Shown: positions 1 through 11,432, numbered from the stretch's first letter. The stretch: DNA of 64,000 bases from Aliiroseovarius sp. F20344 (GCF_023016155.1 NZ_JALKBG010000008.1:1242501-1306500), one strand, 5' to 3'. Notes: generated by a model from the letters alone, not told the origin. Numbers and translations: made by a program.

Positions 1-280
1 GTCAGAGGATCGCTGACCTCGACCCTGTAGGGTGCGTTGCGTGATCTGCCCGGGCGATGAGCGTTCACCTCAACCTCGACGGTCGCCATGTCACCCGGCT
101 GCACTTCGGTGACCGAGGCGCGAAACTTGCGGTCAATCCCGGCATGCGGCAACCAGAACAGAAGGTCACGCGGCAAGGTAATACCCAAGCCTTCCAAGGC
201 CTTAGCTGTTTTCGGCCCAATGCCGCCAAGCGTTTCAAGCTCGGCAAACAAAGGAAACAGTATTTCAGGCCGGGTCGACA

Positions 281-281
<1 letters not shown>
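1..281 (-). CDS. recG: ATP-dependent DNA helicase RecG, N-terminal part (cut by window edge)
   Basis: Only the first 93 codons are present; the gene runs off the left edge. The translation begins MSTRPEILFPLFAELETLGG and continues with GIGPKTAKALEGLGITLPRDLLF, the helix-hairpin-helix-like start of the RecG wedge region, then a stretch (VTEVQPGDMATVEVEV) that opens the OB-fold. RecG remodels stalled replication forks and branched DNA. Its ATG shares one base with the TAA stop of ligA (TAATG), so the two are translationally coupled, and ligA-recG neighbourhood is common in alphaproteobacteria. The motor domains cannot be checked here. Confidence 0.85.
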
Positions 282-2494
<2,213 letters not shown>

Positions 2495-2621
2495 TCATGT
2501 GCAAGTCCTTGAAATTCCGCGACCCGATCGGACCGAAGGATACAAATAGATAACACGTGCTATTGCCGATCCGGCCCCAAGCACATAAGTTTTACGCGAG
2601 AAGAAATGGGAACCCTCCTAC

Positions 2622-3368
2622 ATGAACGAAGAAGACGACCACCACAGGCGCAAGTGGCGCCCCTTTACCGGTCTGCGCAACAACTTCCTTGCGGGCCTCG
2701 TGGTCGTGGTTCCCATTGCCATTACCATGTGGATGATCTGGACCTTCGTTGGCTGGATCGATAGCTGGGTTCTACCCTTTGTACCTGCCTCTTATCATCC
2801 TGATGCGCTGATCGATTGGCTGTTTGGTGACAGCGAATGGTTCAAGATGCTGTTTGGCGAAGACGTGCGCGTGAATGTACGCGGTCTTGGCGTTGTGGTG
2901 TTCCTGATCTTTACCGTGCTTGTGGGCTGGATCACGAAAGGTTTGATCGGACGTTCTTTCCTGGCTTGGGGGGAACGGGTGGTCGATCGCATGCCGGTCG
3001 TACGGTCGCTTTACAACGGATTGAAACAAATCGCGGAAACCGTGTTCAGCCAATCCACAGATACCAAGTTCGACAAAGCCTGCCTTGTTGAATACCCACG
3101 CAAAGGCATCTGGGCGATTGCGTTCATTTCAACCAAAGCGAAGGGTGAAGTGGATGCGCGTATTCCGGTGAACGAGGATATCATCTCGGTCTTTCTGCCA
3201 ACGACGCCGAATCCGACTTCTGGCTTTTTGCTGTTCGTTCCGCGCCATTCCGTGGTCGAGTTGGACATGACGGTCGAAGATGCCGCCAAACTGGTGATCT
3301 CAGCTGGGCTGGTTTATCCGAACTCCAAGGATCCTTCTGAACCTGTTGAAGGCGAAGAAAACGCATGA
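2622..3368 (+). CDS. DUF502 family membrane protein
   Basis: 248-residue inner-membrane protein of the DUF502 family, function unknown. Two strong hydrophobic segments are visible, at about residues 24-46 (FLAGLVVVVPIAITMWMIWTF) and 90-110 (LGVVVFLIFTVLVGWITKGL), followed by the conserved family stretch VVRSLYNGLKQIAETVFS and a soluble beta-rich tail. The N-terminus is charged and His-rich (EEDDHHRRKWRP). The ATG follows a weak purine-rich stretch. Its end overlaps the lysE-family start by ATGA, so the two are co-translated. In many alphaproteobacteria DUF502 genes sit next to recG; here the pair is divergent from ligA-recG. Confidence 0.88.
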   Translation: MNEEDDHHRRKWRPFTGLRNNFLAGLVVVVPIAITMWMIWTFVGWIDSWVLPFVPASYHPDALIDWLFGDSEWFKMLFGEDVRVNVRGLGVVVFLIFTVLVGWITKGLIGRSFLAWGERVVDRMPVVRSLYNGLKQIAETVFSQSTDTKFDKACLVEYPRKGIWAIAFISTKAKGEVDARIPVNEDIISVFLPTTPNPTSGFLLFVPRHSVVELDMTVEDAAKLVISAGLVYPNSKDPSEPVEGEENA

Positions 3369-3994
3369 GCTTTGCGCCAGGTTTAACCGGGTTTGCCACT
3401 GGCTTTTCGCTGATCTTGGCGATCGGAGCACAGAACGCATTTGTGTTGCGTCAAGGTTTGATGAAGCAACACGTCTTCTGGCTGTGCCTGTTTTGCGCAG
3501 CCTCTGACGCGCTTTTGATCGCTGCAGGCGTTGCAGGTTTCGGCGTCCTGGTCGAGGCGCTGCCCTCCCTTCCGCTTGTCATGGCCCTTGCTGGCGCCGC
3601 CTTCCTAATTGTCTACGGGTTGATGCGCTTTCTGGCCGCATGGAAAGGCGACTACGCGATGGAGATCGCAGGCCAGTCACGCGGGCTTTGGGCGACCTTG
3701 GCGATTGCCGCGGCTTTCACTTGGGCGAACCCGCATGTCTATCTGGATACGCTGGGATTGATCGGGGCGATCTCGACGTCGTATGCCGATTGGGACGCGC
3801 GCATCATCTTCGGTGCCGGTGCCGTAATTTCCAGCTTCGTTTTCTTTTTCTCGCTGGGCTATGGCGCACGTTTCTTGGCACCTATCATGCAAAAACCCGC
3901 CTCTTGGCGGGTTCTTGATGTGATCATCGGCGTGGTTATGTGGGCCATTGCCGCAAAGCTTTTGCTTGGCATGGTGAACGGCACGCTACACTAG
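3365..3994 (+). CDS. LysE/ArgO family amino-acid exporter
   Basis: 209-residue membrane protein with about six hydrophobic segments and the LysE/ArgO signature near the N-terminus (GFSLILAIGAQNAFVLRQGL). Members export basic amino acids such as lysine and arginine; the actual substrate cannot be read from sequence. The later motif FTWANPHVYLDTLGLIG also matches ArgO/LysE rather than RhtB proteins. It overlaps the DUF502 gene by four bases. Its 3' end lies only five bases from the convergent patatin gene, and the coding sequence contains a terminator-like hairpin for the opposite strand (3894-3913). Confidence 0.88.
   Translation: MSFAPGLTGFATGFSLILAIGAQNAFVLRQGLMKQHVFWLCLFCAASDALLIAAGVAGFGVLVEALPSLPLVMALAGAAFLIVYGLMRFLAAWKGDYAMEIAGQSRGLWATLAIAAAFTWANPHVYLDTLGLIGAISTSYADWDARIIFGAGAVISSFVFFFSLGYGARFLAPIMQKPASWRVLDVIIGVVMWAIAAKLLLGMVNGTLH
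3894..3913 (-). terminator. intrinsic terminator embedded in the lysE-family gene
   Basis: Perfect 8-bp stem AACCCGCC / GGCGGGTT with a TCTT loop. Read on the minus strand it is followed by five T residues, the layout of a Rho-independent terminator. It lies about 87-106 bases past the stop of the minus-strand patatin gene, inside the coding sequence of the convergent transporter gene, and probably ends the bdhA-patatin transcript. Confidence 0.6.
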
Positions 3995-3999
3995 CCCTG

Positions 4000-5052
4000 T
4001 CAGCTGAACATCTCTTCCAGATCAACCGTGCTGTTTGTGTTCAGATCATCCCGGTGCGCGGACAAAAACGTCTTTGCGGCGGCCCTTCCCGCCTCTTTCA
4101 AACGGGACAACATCACAGCCGTCGGGATCAGCTTGGTCGCAATCGACAGATCCCGCATAAGCGCGTCATCCGAGATCATGTGAACCAAGATATCCCGCAT
4201 CTGATCAGACGACATCTGCCCTTCCGAAATCAGACGTTTCACAAATCGGATCGCACGCAACTCGCGCAGGAGCGACGAGTTAAAGCTGATCTCGTTGATG
4301 CGGTTCTGAATGTCCTGCCCCGTGGTTGGCACATCCGGTCGGAACAACGGGTTGATATTCACCACAACCAAGTCTGCAGGAAGCGCGCGATCGAACAGCG
4401 GGAACAGAGCTGGGTTTCCAGTGTAGCCCCCATCCCAGAAGGCCTCTACCTGACCGGTCTTGGGGTCTTCCAGTTCCACGGCTTGAAACAAGGTTGGCAG
4501 GCATGCGGATGCCAAAATCGCTTCGGTCGAAATCTCGTCGCCCTGAAACACCCGAATTTTGCCCGTTCGAACGTTGGTTGCTGACACAAAAAGCCGCGGG
4601 CCGGTTTTGGCGCAGACCTGATCGTAGTTGAACACCTCAACCACCGGTTTGAGCGGGTTCGCATAAAACGGGCCATAGGCATAGGGGCTGACCACACGGC
4701 TGGCCATATCTGCCCACGCGAACACGGGCGTCGCTTCGAGCGTTTGACTGATCAGATCGCTTTGCGGGACAAACTGCGCAAACCAAGTGGTCAGACGCAG
4801 GTCATTCACACCAGCAAGCCGGTGCCACAACGCATCAAGGGCCGCACGGGCCGCATCGCGATCCTGCCCCTTGCCATCTGACACAAGCCCGGCTTTCAAC
4901 GCGGCACCATTCAGTGCCCCTGCTGACGTGCCGGAAATCGCGGCGATCTCGATCCCTTCATCTTCCAGAAGGCAATCCAGAACGCCCCAGGTGAAGGCAC
5001 CATGGGCCCCGCCGCCTTGCAAGGCCAGATTGATCCGCTTGGGAGATGCCAT
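4000..5052 (-). CDS. patatin-like phospholipase family protein
   Basis: 350-residue cytoplasmic hydrolase of the patatin family. It shows the oxyanion glycine-rich loop (LALQGGGAHGAF, residues 9-20), the nucleophile elbow GTSAG (about residues 41-45) and the DGG of the Ser-Asp dyad (EAFWDGGYTGNP). Such enzymes cleave acyl esters; in bacteria that store polyhydroxybutyrate some relatives act as lipases or intracellular depolymerases. It starts three bases after the stop of the 3-hydroxybutyrate dehydrogenase gene, so they form an operon. The context suggests acyl-ester or storage-polymer turnover, which is inference. Confidence 0.9.
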   Translation of the reverse strand: MASPKRINLALQGGGAHGAFTWGVLDCLLEDEGIEIAAISGTSAGALNGAALKAGLVSDGKGQDRDAARAALDALWHRLAGVNDLRLTTWFAQFVPQSDLISQTLEATPVFAWADMASRVVSPYAYGPFYANPLKPVVEVFNYDQVCAKTGPRLFVSATNVRTGKIRVFQGDEISTEAILASACLPTLFQAVELEDPKTGQVEAFWDGGYTGNPALFPLFDRALPADLVVVNINPLFRPDVPTTGQDIQNRINEISFNSSLLRELRAIRFVKRLISEGQMSSDQMRDILVHMISDDALMRDLSIATKLIPTAVMLSRLKEAGRAAAKTFLSAHRDDLNTNSTVDLEEMFS

Positions 5053-5055
5053 GAT

Positions 5056-5841
5056 TTACAGTGCCGTCCAGCCGCCATCGACCGAAATGGTCGTGCCGGT
5101 GATTTGTGCCGCCGCGTCCGAACATAGGAAGGTCGCGGTGCCGCCCATCTGCTCAACCGTTGCAAAGTCTTTCGAGGGCTGGCGGGCCAACATAACTTCG
5201 CGAACCACCTGATCGCGGTCCATGCCGTGTGTTTTCATCTGATCCGGAATCTGGCTTTCCACCAGCGGGGTCAGCACATAGCCGGGACAGATCGCATTCA
5301 CTGTGATCGGGTCTTCAGCGGTCTCTAGCGCGACGGTTTTGGTCAATCCAACCACACCGTGTTTGGCAGCAACATAGGCCGACTTATAGGGGGATGCGGT
5401 CAAGCCATGCGCCGACGCGATGTTGATCACCCGCCCCCATCCATTTGCGCGCATTTGCGGCACGGCAGCCGCCGTGGTGTGAAAAGCCGAGCTCATGTTG
5501 ATCGCGATAATGGCGTCCCATTTCTCAACCGGGAAGTCTTCCACCGGGGCCACATACTGAATGCCCGCGTTGTTCACCAGAATATCGCAGCGCCCGGCCT
5601 TCTCAACCAATGCGCGGCAATCCGCAGCTTTGGACATATCGGCCTGCACATACCGCGCAGTCACCCCAAATTCCTGCGCGATGGCATCGGCAATGGCGTG
5701 GTCTTCCGGCGAATCGGTGAACGAGTTCAAAACGACATTTGCCCCTGCCCGCGCCAGTTCCCGCGCGACCCCAAGCCCAATGCCGGAATTCGATCCCGTA
5801 ATGACAGCAGTTTTACCTTCCAACGACGTAGTAATGGCCAT
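5056..5841 (-). CDS. bdhA: 3-hydroxybutyrate dehydrogenase (SDR family)
   Basis: 261-residue short-chain dehydrogenase that interconverts (R)-3-hydroxybutyrate and acetoacetate with NAD+, an enzyme of ketone-body and polyhydroxybutyrate catabolism. The cofactor loop TGSNSGIGLGVA, the NNAG motif (ILVNNAGIQYV), the catalytic Ser (NIASAHGL) and the YxxxK motif (SAYVAAKHGVVG) are intact. The C-terminal part (NAICPGYVLTPLVESQIPDQ) matches D-beta-hydroxybutyrate dehydrogenases better than generic SDRs. First gene of a two-gene operon with a patatin-like hydrolase. Confidence 0.9.
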   Translation of the reverse strand: MAITTSLEGKTAVITGSNSGIGLGVARELARAGANVVLNSFTDSPEDHAIADAIAQEFGVTARYVQADMSKAADCRALVEKAGRCDILVNNAGIQYVAPVEDFPVEKWDAIIAINMSSAFHTTAAAVPQMRANGWGRVINIASAHGLTASPYKSAYVAAKHGVVGLTKTVALETAEDPITVNAICPGYVLTPLVESQIPDQMKTHGMDRDQVVREVMLARQPSKDFATVEQMGGTATFLCSDAAAQITGTTISVDGGWTAL

Positions 5842-6192
5842 GTTTGCGTTCCTTATCCACCAAGTGAAATCTGTTGCAGTGCAGCATAACGCAAGGAATC
5901 CAAGGCACCAGTGCTTTCAACGGGGGAAAAACCGTTAAGGAATCACCCGATTCTTCACTACGAGCTGAACAGGAGTTGATTTGATTTCCGAACAGGATTC
6001 GCCATAAAAAAAACGCCCGCACAAGGCGGGCGTAAAGTTATTGAGGCAGGTTTCATACAGGCAAGAAACCTATCGAGCAGTGCATTCTTTATAAGCGGTT
6101 AGGCGCCTTTATCCAAGCTAAAAGTTTGAAAAGACGGATTTCCGCCTCTAGTCTTTCCCAAACAAATCAGGGACGTGAAGGATTGTTGCGCC
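5842..6192. other. 351-base gap between divergent genes
   Basis: Space between the divergent bdhA and solute-binding protein genes. It holds both promoters (not individually resolvable) and a strong minus-strand terminator hairpin at 6013-6033 that follows no annotated minus-strand gene. No convincing coding sequence is seen. Confidence 0.6.
6013..6033 (-). terminator. orphan intrinsic terminator
   Basis: Perfect stem ACGCCCGC / GCGGGCGT with a five-base loop. On the minus strand it is followed by eight T residues (6006-6013). No gene lies upstream of it on that strand: the next gene to the right is transcribed the other way. It may end a small RNA starting between about 6035 and 6180. Confidence 0.65.
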
Positions 6193-8013
6193 ATGAGAAC
6201 AAATATAACCCAAAAGCTTCGTGGAATAATCGCAACGGGTGCGATTACGCTTTCTTCGGCGTTTGCCGTACAGGCAGAACCCATGCACGGCATTGCGATG
6301 TATGGCACACCTGCCCTGCCCGCTGATTTCACCGCACTGCCGCATGTGAACCCTGACGCCCCCAAAGGCGGGCGCATCACCTTTGCCGAGGCCGGGGGAT
6401 TCGACAGCCTGCATCCCTACATCCGCAAAGGCAGCACTCCATGGCAGCTGCGCTTTATGCTCGCCGAAAGTCTGATGGGACGTTCCTATGACGAACCCTT
6501 CACGCTTTACGGTCTGCTGGCAGAAAGCGTCGAAACTGATGACGCACGCACGTGGGTCGAATTCACGTTGCGGGAAAATGCCCAATTCTCGGATGGCGCC
6601 CCTGTGACGGTGGAAGATGTCATGTGGTCTTACGAGACACTCGGCACCAAAGGTCACCCGCGCTACCACGGGGCTTGGGGCAAAATTGCCTCGATGGAGA
6701 AAACTGGGCCACGCTCGATTAAATTCACGTTTAACACCGAAGACCGCGAACTGGCTTTGATCCTTGGTATGCGCCCAATCCTGAAGAAAGCACAGTGGGA
6801 GGGTAAGGATTTCGAAGCCTCCGGCGTTGATGTTCTGCCGATCACCTCTGGCCCTTATGTGATTGGGGATTTTGAACCGGGTCGTTATCTGACGCTGAAA
6901 CGCAATCCTGACTACTGGGGCAAAGATGTGCCCTTCATGCGCGGACAAGCCAACCTGGATGAGATACGATTTGACTATTACGGGGATGGCGGTGTGACCT
7001 TTGAGGCTTTCAAAGCCGGAGAAGCCAACACCCACCGCGAAACAAACGAACATAAATGGGCAACGCAGTTCGACTTCCCTTCCGTCCAATCGGGCGACGT
7101 TGTGATGTCTGACATCCCACATCAGCGCCCCACCGGCATCAAGGGCTACGTGATGAACACGCGACGTCCGGTCTTTGAGGATATTCGCGTGCGCGATGCA
7201 ATGATCCACGCCTTCAACTATGAATTCGTGAACCAGACCATTCATGGCGGCACCAAGAAACGCATTCAATCGTTCTTCCACAACTCGGTTCTGGGTATGG
7301 AGCCCGGCACTGAGGCCAGCGGCAAAGTGCGGGCACTTCTTGAGCAGTTTGCGGGTGACCTGCCCGCAGGTGCGATCGAAGGTTATGCAGTACCCACATC
7401 AGATGGGTCCGAGCGTAATCGCGCGGGCATCCGCAAGGCGATGGGCCTGATGGAAGAGGCCGGTTGGACGGTCCAAGACGGCGTTATGAAGAACGCCGCC
7501 GGCGAGCCCTTCACCTTCGAGGTGCTGCTGAAAACTGGTGCTGATGAGAACCGGCAGGAAATCGATATCTTTGTTGCGGCCCTTTCGCGTCTGGGCATTT
7601 CGCCGACCGTCACCTCAGTCGATAGCGCGCAATACAAAGAACGGACCACCGCATTTGACTTCGATATGGCCTATTACTGGCGCGGGCTGTCTCTGTCGCC
7701 GGGCAATGAACAAAAGCTCTATTGGGGTGCAGGAAGCGCCGATACAGAAGGCTCGCGCAACTGGATGGGTGTGACCAATCCGGCGATTGACGGGTTGATT
7801 GACGCGATGCTGACGGCAGAAGATCAGGATGGGTTCCGCGCCGCTGTAAAGGCCTTGGATCGCGTATTGACCGCAAGCCGATTGGTTATTCCGTTGGGAT
7901 ATAACGACAGGTCCCACATCGCCCACGCCAAACAACTGCACTTCCCTGCCCGCATTCCGATGTATGGCGACTATCTTGGGTTCCAGCCCGAAACATGGTG
8001 GTGGGAAGACTAA
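6193..8013 (+). CDS. YejA-type extracellular solute-binding protein (ABC transporter family 5)
   Basis: About 606 residues. The N-terminus is a Sec signal peptide (MRTNITQKLRGIIATGAITL then SSAFAVQAEP) and the mature start reads HGIAMYGTPALPADFTALPHVNPDAPKGGRI, the hallmark of YejA-like periplasmic binding proteins for oligopeptides or microcin-C-like compounds. The ATG at 6193 has AAGGA ten bases upstream and is preferred over the upstream GTG at 6175. The permease and ATPase genes normally linked to yejA (yejB, yejE, yejF) are absent on both sides, so the transporter is encoded elsewhere or the gene is an orphan. Confidence 0.9.
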   Translation: MRTNITQKLRGIIATGAITLSSAFAVQAEPMHGIAMYGTPALPADFTALPHVNPDAPKGGRITFAEAGGFDSLHPYIRKGSTPWQLRFMLAESLMGRSYDEPFTLYGLLAESVETDDARTWVEFTLRENAQFSDGAPVTVEDVMWSYETLGTKGHPRYHGAWGKIASMEKTGPRSIKFTFNTEDRELALILGMRPILKKAQWEGKDFEASGVDVLPITSGPYVIGDFEPGRYLTLKRNPDYWGKDVPFMRGQANLDEIRFDYYGDGGVTFEAFKAGEANTHRETNEHKWATQFDFPSVQSGDVVMSDIPHQRPTGIKGYVMNTRRPVFEDIRVRDAMIHAFNYEFVNQTIHGGTKKRIQSFFHNSVLGMEPGTEASGKVRALLEQFAGDLPAGAIEGYAVPTSDGSERNRAGIRKAMGLMEEAGWTVQDGVMKNAAGEPFTFEVLLKTGADENRQEIDIFVAALSRLGISPTVTSVDSAQYKERTTAFDFDMAYYWRGLSLSPGNEQKLYWGAGSADTEGSRNWMGVTNPAIDGLIDAMLTAEDQDGFRAAVKALDRVLTASRLVIPLGYNDRSHIAHAKQLHFPARIPMYGDYLGFQPETWWWED

Positions 8014-8101
8014 GACGTCCCTCACTGGCGCTTAGCGCTTGAACTGACATCGGGCGGCGGCTACCGCTATGCGCAACACAATTTGCCGCCCGGAGGTCAC
8101 C

Positions 8102-9121
8102 ATGGGTCTATTCGAACGTTACCTGTCACTTTGGGTGGCCCTATCGATCATCGCAGGCGTTGTGCTGGGCAACATCGCACCTGATCTATTCGCAATTATC
8201 GCTGGGTTCGAGGTCGCGCGGGTCAACCTTGTGGTTGCCGTGCTGATCTGGGTGATGATCTATCCGATGATGGTGCAGGTCGATTTTGCCTCGATCAAGG
8301 ATGTGGGCAAACGGCCACGTGGGTTGGTGCTGACACTTGTCATCAACTGGCTTGTGAAACCCTTCACCATGGCAGCCCTTGGGTGGCTTTTCTTTCGCGT
8401 TCTGTTCGCTGGCCTCGTCGATCCCGAAACCGCAAGCGAATACATCGCAGGCATGATCCTTTTGGGGGTCGCGCCGTGTACCGCCATGGTCTTTGTCTGG
8501 AGCCAACTGACCAAAGGCGACCCGGCTTATACACTGGTACAGGTCAGCGTGAATGATGTGATCATGATCTTCGCCTTTGCCCCAATCGCAGCCTTTCTGC
8601 TTGGTCTGACCAATGTCACGGTTCCTTGGGAGACATTGCTGCTGTCCGTGGTGCTTTACGTGGTTTTGCCATTGGTCGCAGGCATCCTGACACGGCGCAG
8701 CCTTGCGACAAAGGGTGACGCGGCCCTTGCGGGCTTCCTAGCCCGGCTAAAACCATGGTCCATCGTGGGTCTGCTGGCGACGGTGGTGTTGCTGTTTGGC
8801 TTTCAGGCACAAACCATCTTGGCGCAGCCGCTTGCTATCGTGTTGATTGCTGTGCCCCTTATGATCCAGACCTATGGGATATTTGCCATCGCTTACGGCG
8901 CGGCAAAGGCTATGAAGCTGCCCCATAACATCGCAGCCCCGGCCTGTATGATCGGCACCTCAAACTTCTTTGAGCTGGCTGTGGCCGTTGCGATCTCGCT
9001 GTTTGGCCTGAACTCTGGCGCTGCGCTAGCAACTGTAGTCGGAGTGCTGGTCGAAGTGCCCGTAATGCTATCGCTGGTTGCCTTCGCAAACCGTACGCGT
9101 CACTGGTTCCCGACCGCGTAA
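8102..9121 (+). CDS. ACR3 / bile acid:sodium symporter family transporter
   Basis: 339-residue integral membrane protein with about ten hydrophobic segments. The conserved stretches [42 protein letters not shown] (with the membrane cysteine) and [18 protein letters not shown] are those of Acr3-type arsenite carriers within the BART superfamily. GGAGGT at 8092-8097 precisely precedes the ATG at 8102, which fixes the start over the upstream one at 8069. No arsenate reductase or ArsR gene is adjacent, so an arsenite role is likely but not shown. It converges on the XRE-cupin regulator with seven bases between stops. Confidence 0.88.
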   Translation: MGLFERYLSLWVALSIIAGVVLGNIAPDLFAIIAGFEVARVNLVVAVLIWVMIYPMMVQVDFASIKDVGKRPRGLVLTLVINWLVKPFTMAALGWLFFRVLFAGLVDPETASEYIAGMILLGVAPCTAMVFVWSQLTKGDPAYTLVQVSVNDVIMIFAFAPIAAFLLGLTNVTVPWETLLLSVVLYVVLPLVAGILTRRSLATKGDAALAGFLARLKPWSIVGLLATVVLLFGFQAQTILAQPLAIVLIAVPLMIQTYGIFAIAYGAAKAMKLPHNIAAPACMIGTSNFFELAVAVAISLFGLNSGAALATVVGVLVEVPVMLSLVAFANRTRHWFPTA

Positions 9122-9128
9122 CTCGCGC

Positions 9129-9755
9129 TTAGGTCAGCGAGGTTACCCAAAGGATCAGCGCATCCTCTTCGCTGATCGAGATGAGATTATGGCCCATCGA
9201 CGCGTCATAGTAAGCGCTGTCGCCCCGACGCATCTCAACCGGTTCATAGAATTCGGTGATCAGGCGCACAGCGCCGGTCAACACATAGAGGAATTCTTCC
9301 CCATCATGGCGCACCCAGCCATCAAATTCATCAAACGACCGCGCACGCACGCGGGCACGATAGGGCAGCATGGTTTTCTTGGTCAGCGCGCCTGCCAGCA
9401 TCTCGTGCTCATAGGTCGCCGTCGGGTGGGCTGCACCCTCGCCCGATTTGGTAATCGCCATGCGGCCTGACACCTGCGCGGACTTTGGCGCGGTGAAGAG
9501 CTGCGGTACCGAGATCTCAAGCCCAACCGCAAGCTTTTTCAGCGCTTCATAGGTGGGCGACATCTGACCGTTTTCGATCTTCGACAAGGTTGACCGGGCA
9601 AGCCCCGCCTGCCCTGCAGCCTGCTCCAACGTCCAACCGCGCGATTTGCGCAGATCCCGCACCCGTTGCCCCAGATCCAACGGGCTGGGATCAGGCACAT
9701 CTTCACCGGTTTCGCGCGCAAGCTTGATCAGGCTGGGTTGGTAAGGCTTCGTCAT
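9129..9755 (-). CDS. XRE-family transcriptional regulator with cupin domain
   Basis: 208 residues from the ATG at 9755. The helix-turn-helix occupies about residues 28-82 (LGQRVRDLRKSRGWTLEQAAGQAGLARSTLSKIENGQMSPTYEALKKLA) and a cupin sensor domain follows (EEFLYVLTGAVRLITEFYEPVEMRRGDSAYYDASMGH). Regulators of this PuuR/SutR-like type usually sense a small metabolite and control an adjacent gene. It is divergent from an acyl-CoA synthetase gene 78 bases away, the obvious candidate target, although the ligand is unknown. Confidence 0.92.
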   Translation of the reverse strand: MTKPYQPSLIKLARETGEDVPDPSPLDLGQRVRDLRKSRGWTLEQAAGQAGLARSTLSKIENGQMSPTYEALKKLAVGLEISVPQLFTAPKSAQVSGRMAITKSGEGAAHPTATYEHEMLAGALTKKTMLPYRARVRARSFDEFDGWVRHDGEEFLYVLTGAVRLITEFYEPVEMRRGDSAYYDASMGHNLISISEEDALILWVTSLT

Positions 9756-9833
9756 GCCCCTTGAATACAGACAATTGTGGGTGATGCAACCACGCGGCTT
9801 GCATCCGGTGCGATCCCTTGGCACATCAGAACC

Positions 9834-11378
9834 ATGATCTCGGAAATACGCCCCTTAAATCCTCTGCCCCCAGCGCCAGTGCCGTTCAACATGGCACACT
9901 ACGTTCTGCGCCATGCCGCCAAACTTGGCGACAAACCCGCGTTAGAGATCCTATCTGCCGATGGCGCTGAAGATACACAGTGGAGTTATGCCCAGCTTGA
10001 ACGCGCGGTTCAGGGCGTCGCAACAGGGCTTCTGGATCAGGGCCTGTCCCCCGGAGATCGCGTTTTGCTGCGCTTAGGCAATAATGTGGACTTTCCGCTG
10101 GGCTTTCTGGGCGCAATCGCGGCGGGTCTGGTGCCGATCCCCAGTTCATCGCAACTGACCGAGGCTGAGATCACCAAGATGGCGGATCTTGTCACGCCCT
10201 CTTTGATCCTTGCCGATCCCGGCATCGCGTTGCCTACCACCTGCGCCTGCCCGGTGATTGATACCAAGACGCTTCACAGCTTTGCTGAGTTGCCTCCTGC
10301 CAGCTTCCATCAAGGGGAACCCGAACGACCCGCATATATCATCTTCACCTCAGGCACCTCGGGGCAACCGCGCGCCGTAGAACACGCCCATCGTGCCATT
10401 TGGGCCCGTCAGATGATGTGGGACGATTGGTACGGCATCTCGCAAAATGATCTGATCATGCATGCAGGCGCCTTCAATTGGACCTATACGCTTGGCACCG
10501 GATTAATGGACCCTTGGTCCGTTGGTGCAACCGCTCTGATCCCGGCGGCTGGCAGCAAGCCTGAACAACTCGCCGTACTGTTGAAACGATCACAAGCCAG
10601 CATTTTTGCAGCTGCGCCGGGCATTTACAGACAAATGTTAAAGCACAACTTGCCCGCGCTACCACGCCTTCGTCATGGATTGTCTGCCGGGGAGAAACTG
10701 CCCGACGTAACGCGCGCACATTGGGAAGACCAGACAGGCACCCCCGTGCACGAGGCCTTTGGCATGTCGGAATGCTCGACCTTCGTATCTGGCGCGCCTG
10801 CGCGACCCGCACCCAATGGCGCGCTGGGCTTTGCGCAATCGGGACGGCATTTGGCCATTCTGTCCGAAGACGGGACACCCCTTCCCCTGGGCCAAGCTGG
10901 CATTCTGGCGATACATAAAAGCGATCCCGGATTGATGCTGGGCTACTTAAATGCCCCAGACGCCACCCAAGACAAGTTTCGGGGCGACTGGTTTTTAACA
11001 GGTGACAGCGCATCCATGTCCGAAGATGGCGCGATCTTTTATGAAGGCCGGTCTGACGACATCATGAACGCAGGCGGTTTTCGCGTCTCACCGATCGAGG
11101 TCGAGGCCGCAATGGTCAAACACCCCGGCGTGCAAGATGCAGGATGTATTGAAGTTTCCGTGAAAGCCGATGCATCGGTGATCGGTTGCTACTATATCCC
11201 CACGGCTGACCCTATTGACGAAAGCGAACTGACCCGCCATGCGCATGCCCTGCTTGCACACTACAAATGCCCACGGCTGTTCACGCCCGTCGACAGCCTG
11301 CCAAGATCCACCAACAACAAGCTCTCACGCGCGATTTTGCGCCTATCGGTTGAGGAACCTTCTAAGGATATCTCCTGA
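9834..11378 (+). CDS. AMP-dependent acyl-CoA synthetase/ligase
   Basis: About 514 residues. It activates a carboxylic acid through an acyl-adenylate and joins it to CoA. The P-loop motif YIIFTSGTSGQPRAV, the ExFGMSE motif (VHEAFGMSECSTF), the hinge region (FLTGDSASMSEDGAIFYEGRSDDIMNAGGFRVSPIEVE) and the C-terminal catalytic lysine region (RSTNNKLSRA) are all present. The order and length resemble benzoate- or medium-chain-acyl-CoA ligases; the substrate is not determinable. The start at 9834 (MISEIRPLNP) avoids the long unmatched extension from 9777. Likely controlled by the divergent XRE-cupin regulator. Confidence 0.9.
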   Translation: MISEIRPLNPLPPAPVPFNMAHYVLRHAAKLGDKPALEILSADGAEDTQWSYAQLERAVQGVATGLLDQGLSPGDRVLLRLGNNVDFPLGFLGAIAAGLVPIPSSSQLTEAEITKMADLVTPSLILADPGIALPTTCACPVIDTKTLHSFAELPPASFHQGEPERPAYIIFTSGTSGQPRAVEHAHRAIWARQMMWDDWYGISQNDLIMHAGAFNWTYTLGTGLMDPWSVGATALIPAAGSKPEQLAVLLKRSQASIFAAAPGIYRQMLKHNLPALPRLRHGLSAGEKLPDVTRAHWEDQTGTPVHEAFGMSECSTFVSGAPARPAPNGALGFAQSGRHLAILSEDGTPLPLGQAGILAIHKSDPGLMLGYLNAPDATQDKFRGDWFLTGDSASMSEDGAIFYEGRSDDIMNAGGFRVSPIEVEAAMVKHPGVQDAGCIEVSVKADASVIGCYYIPTADPIDESELTRHAHALLAHYKCPRLFTPVDSLPRSTNNKLSRAILRLSVEEPSKDIS

Positions 11379-11432
11379 CCTCTTCCCAATTCTCTCAATC
11401 CCAGATAGAGCTTGTCGCCATAGGAGTTTTAT

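Noticed and set aside
6148-7281. 377-codon minus-strand open frame
   Set aside because: Antisense to the YejA-type gene, no recognisable domains, no ribosome site noted.
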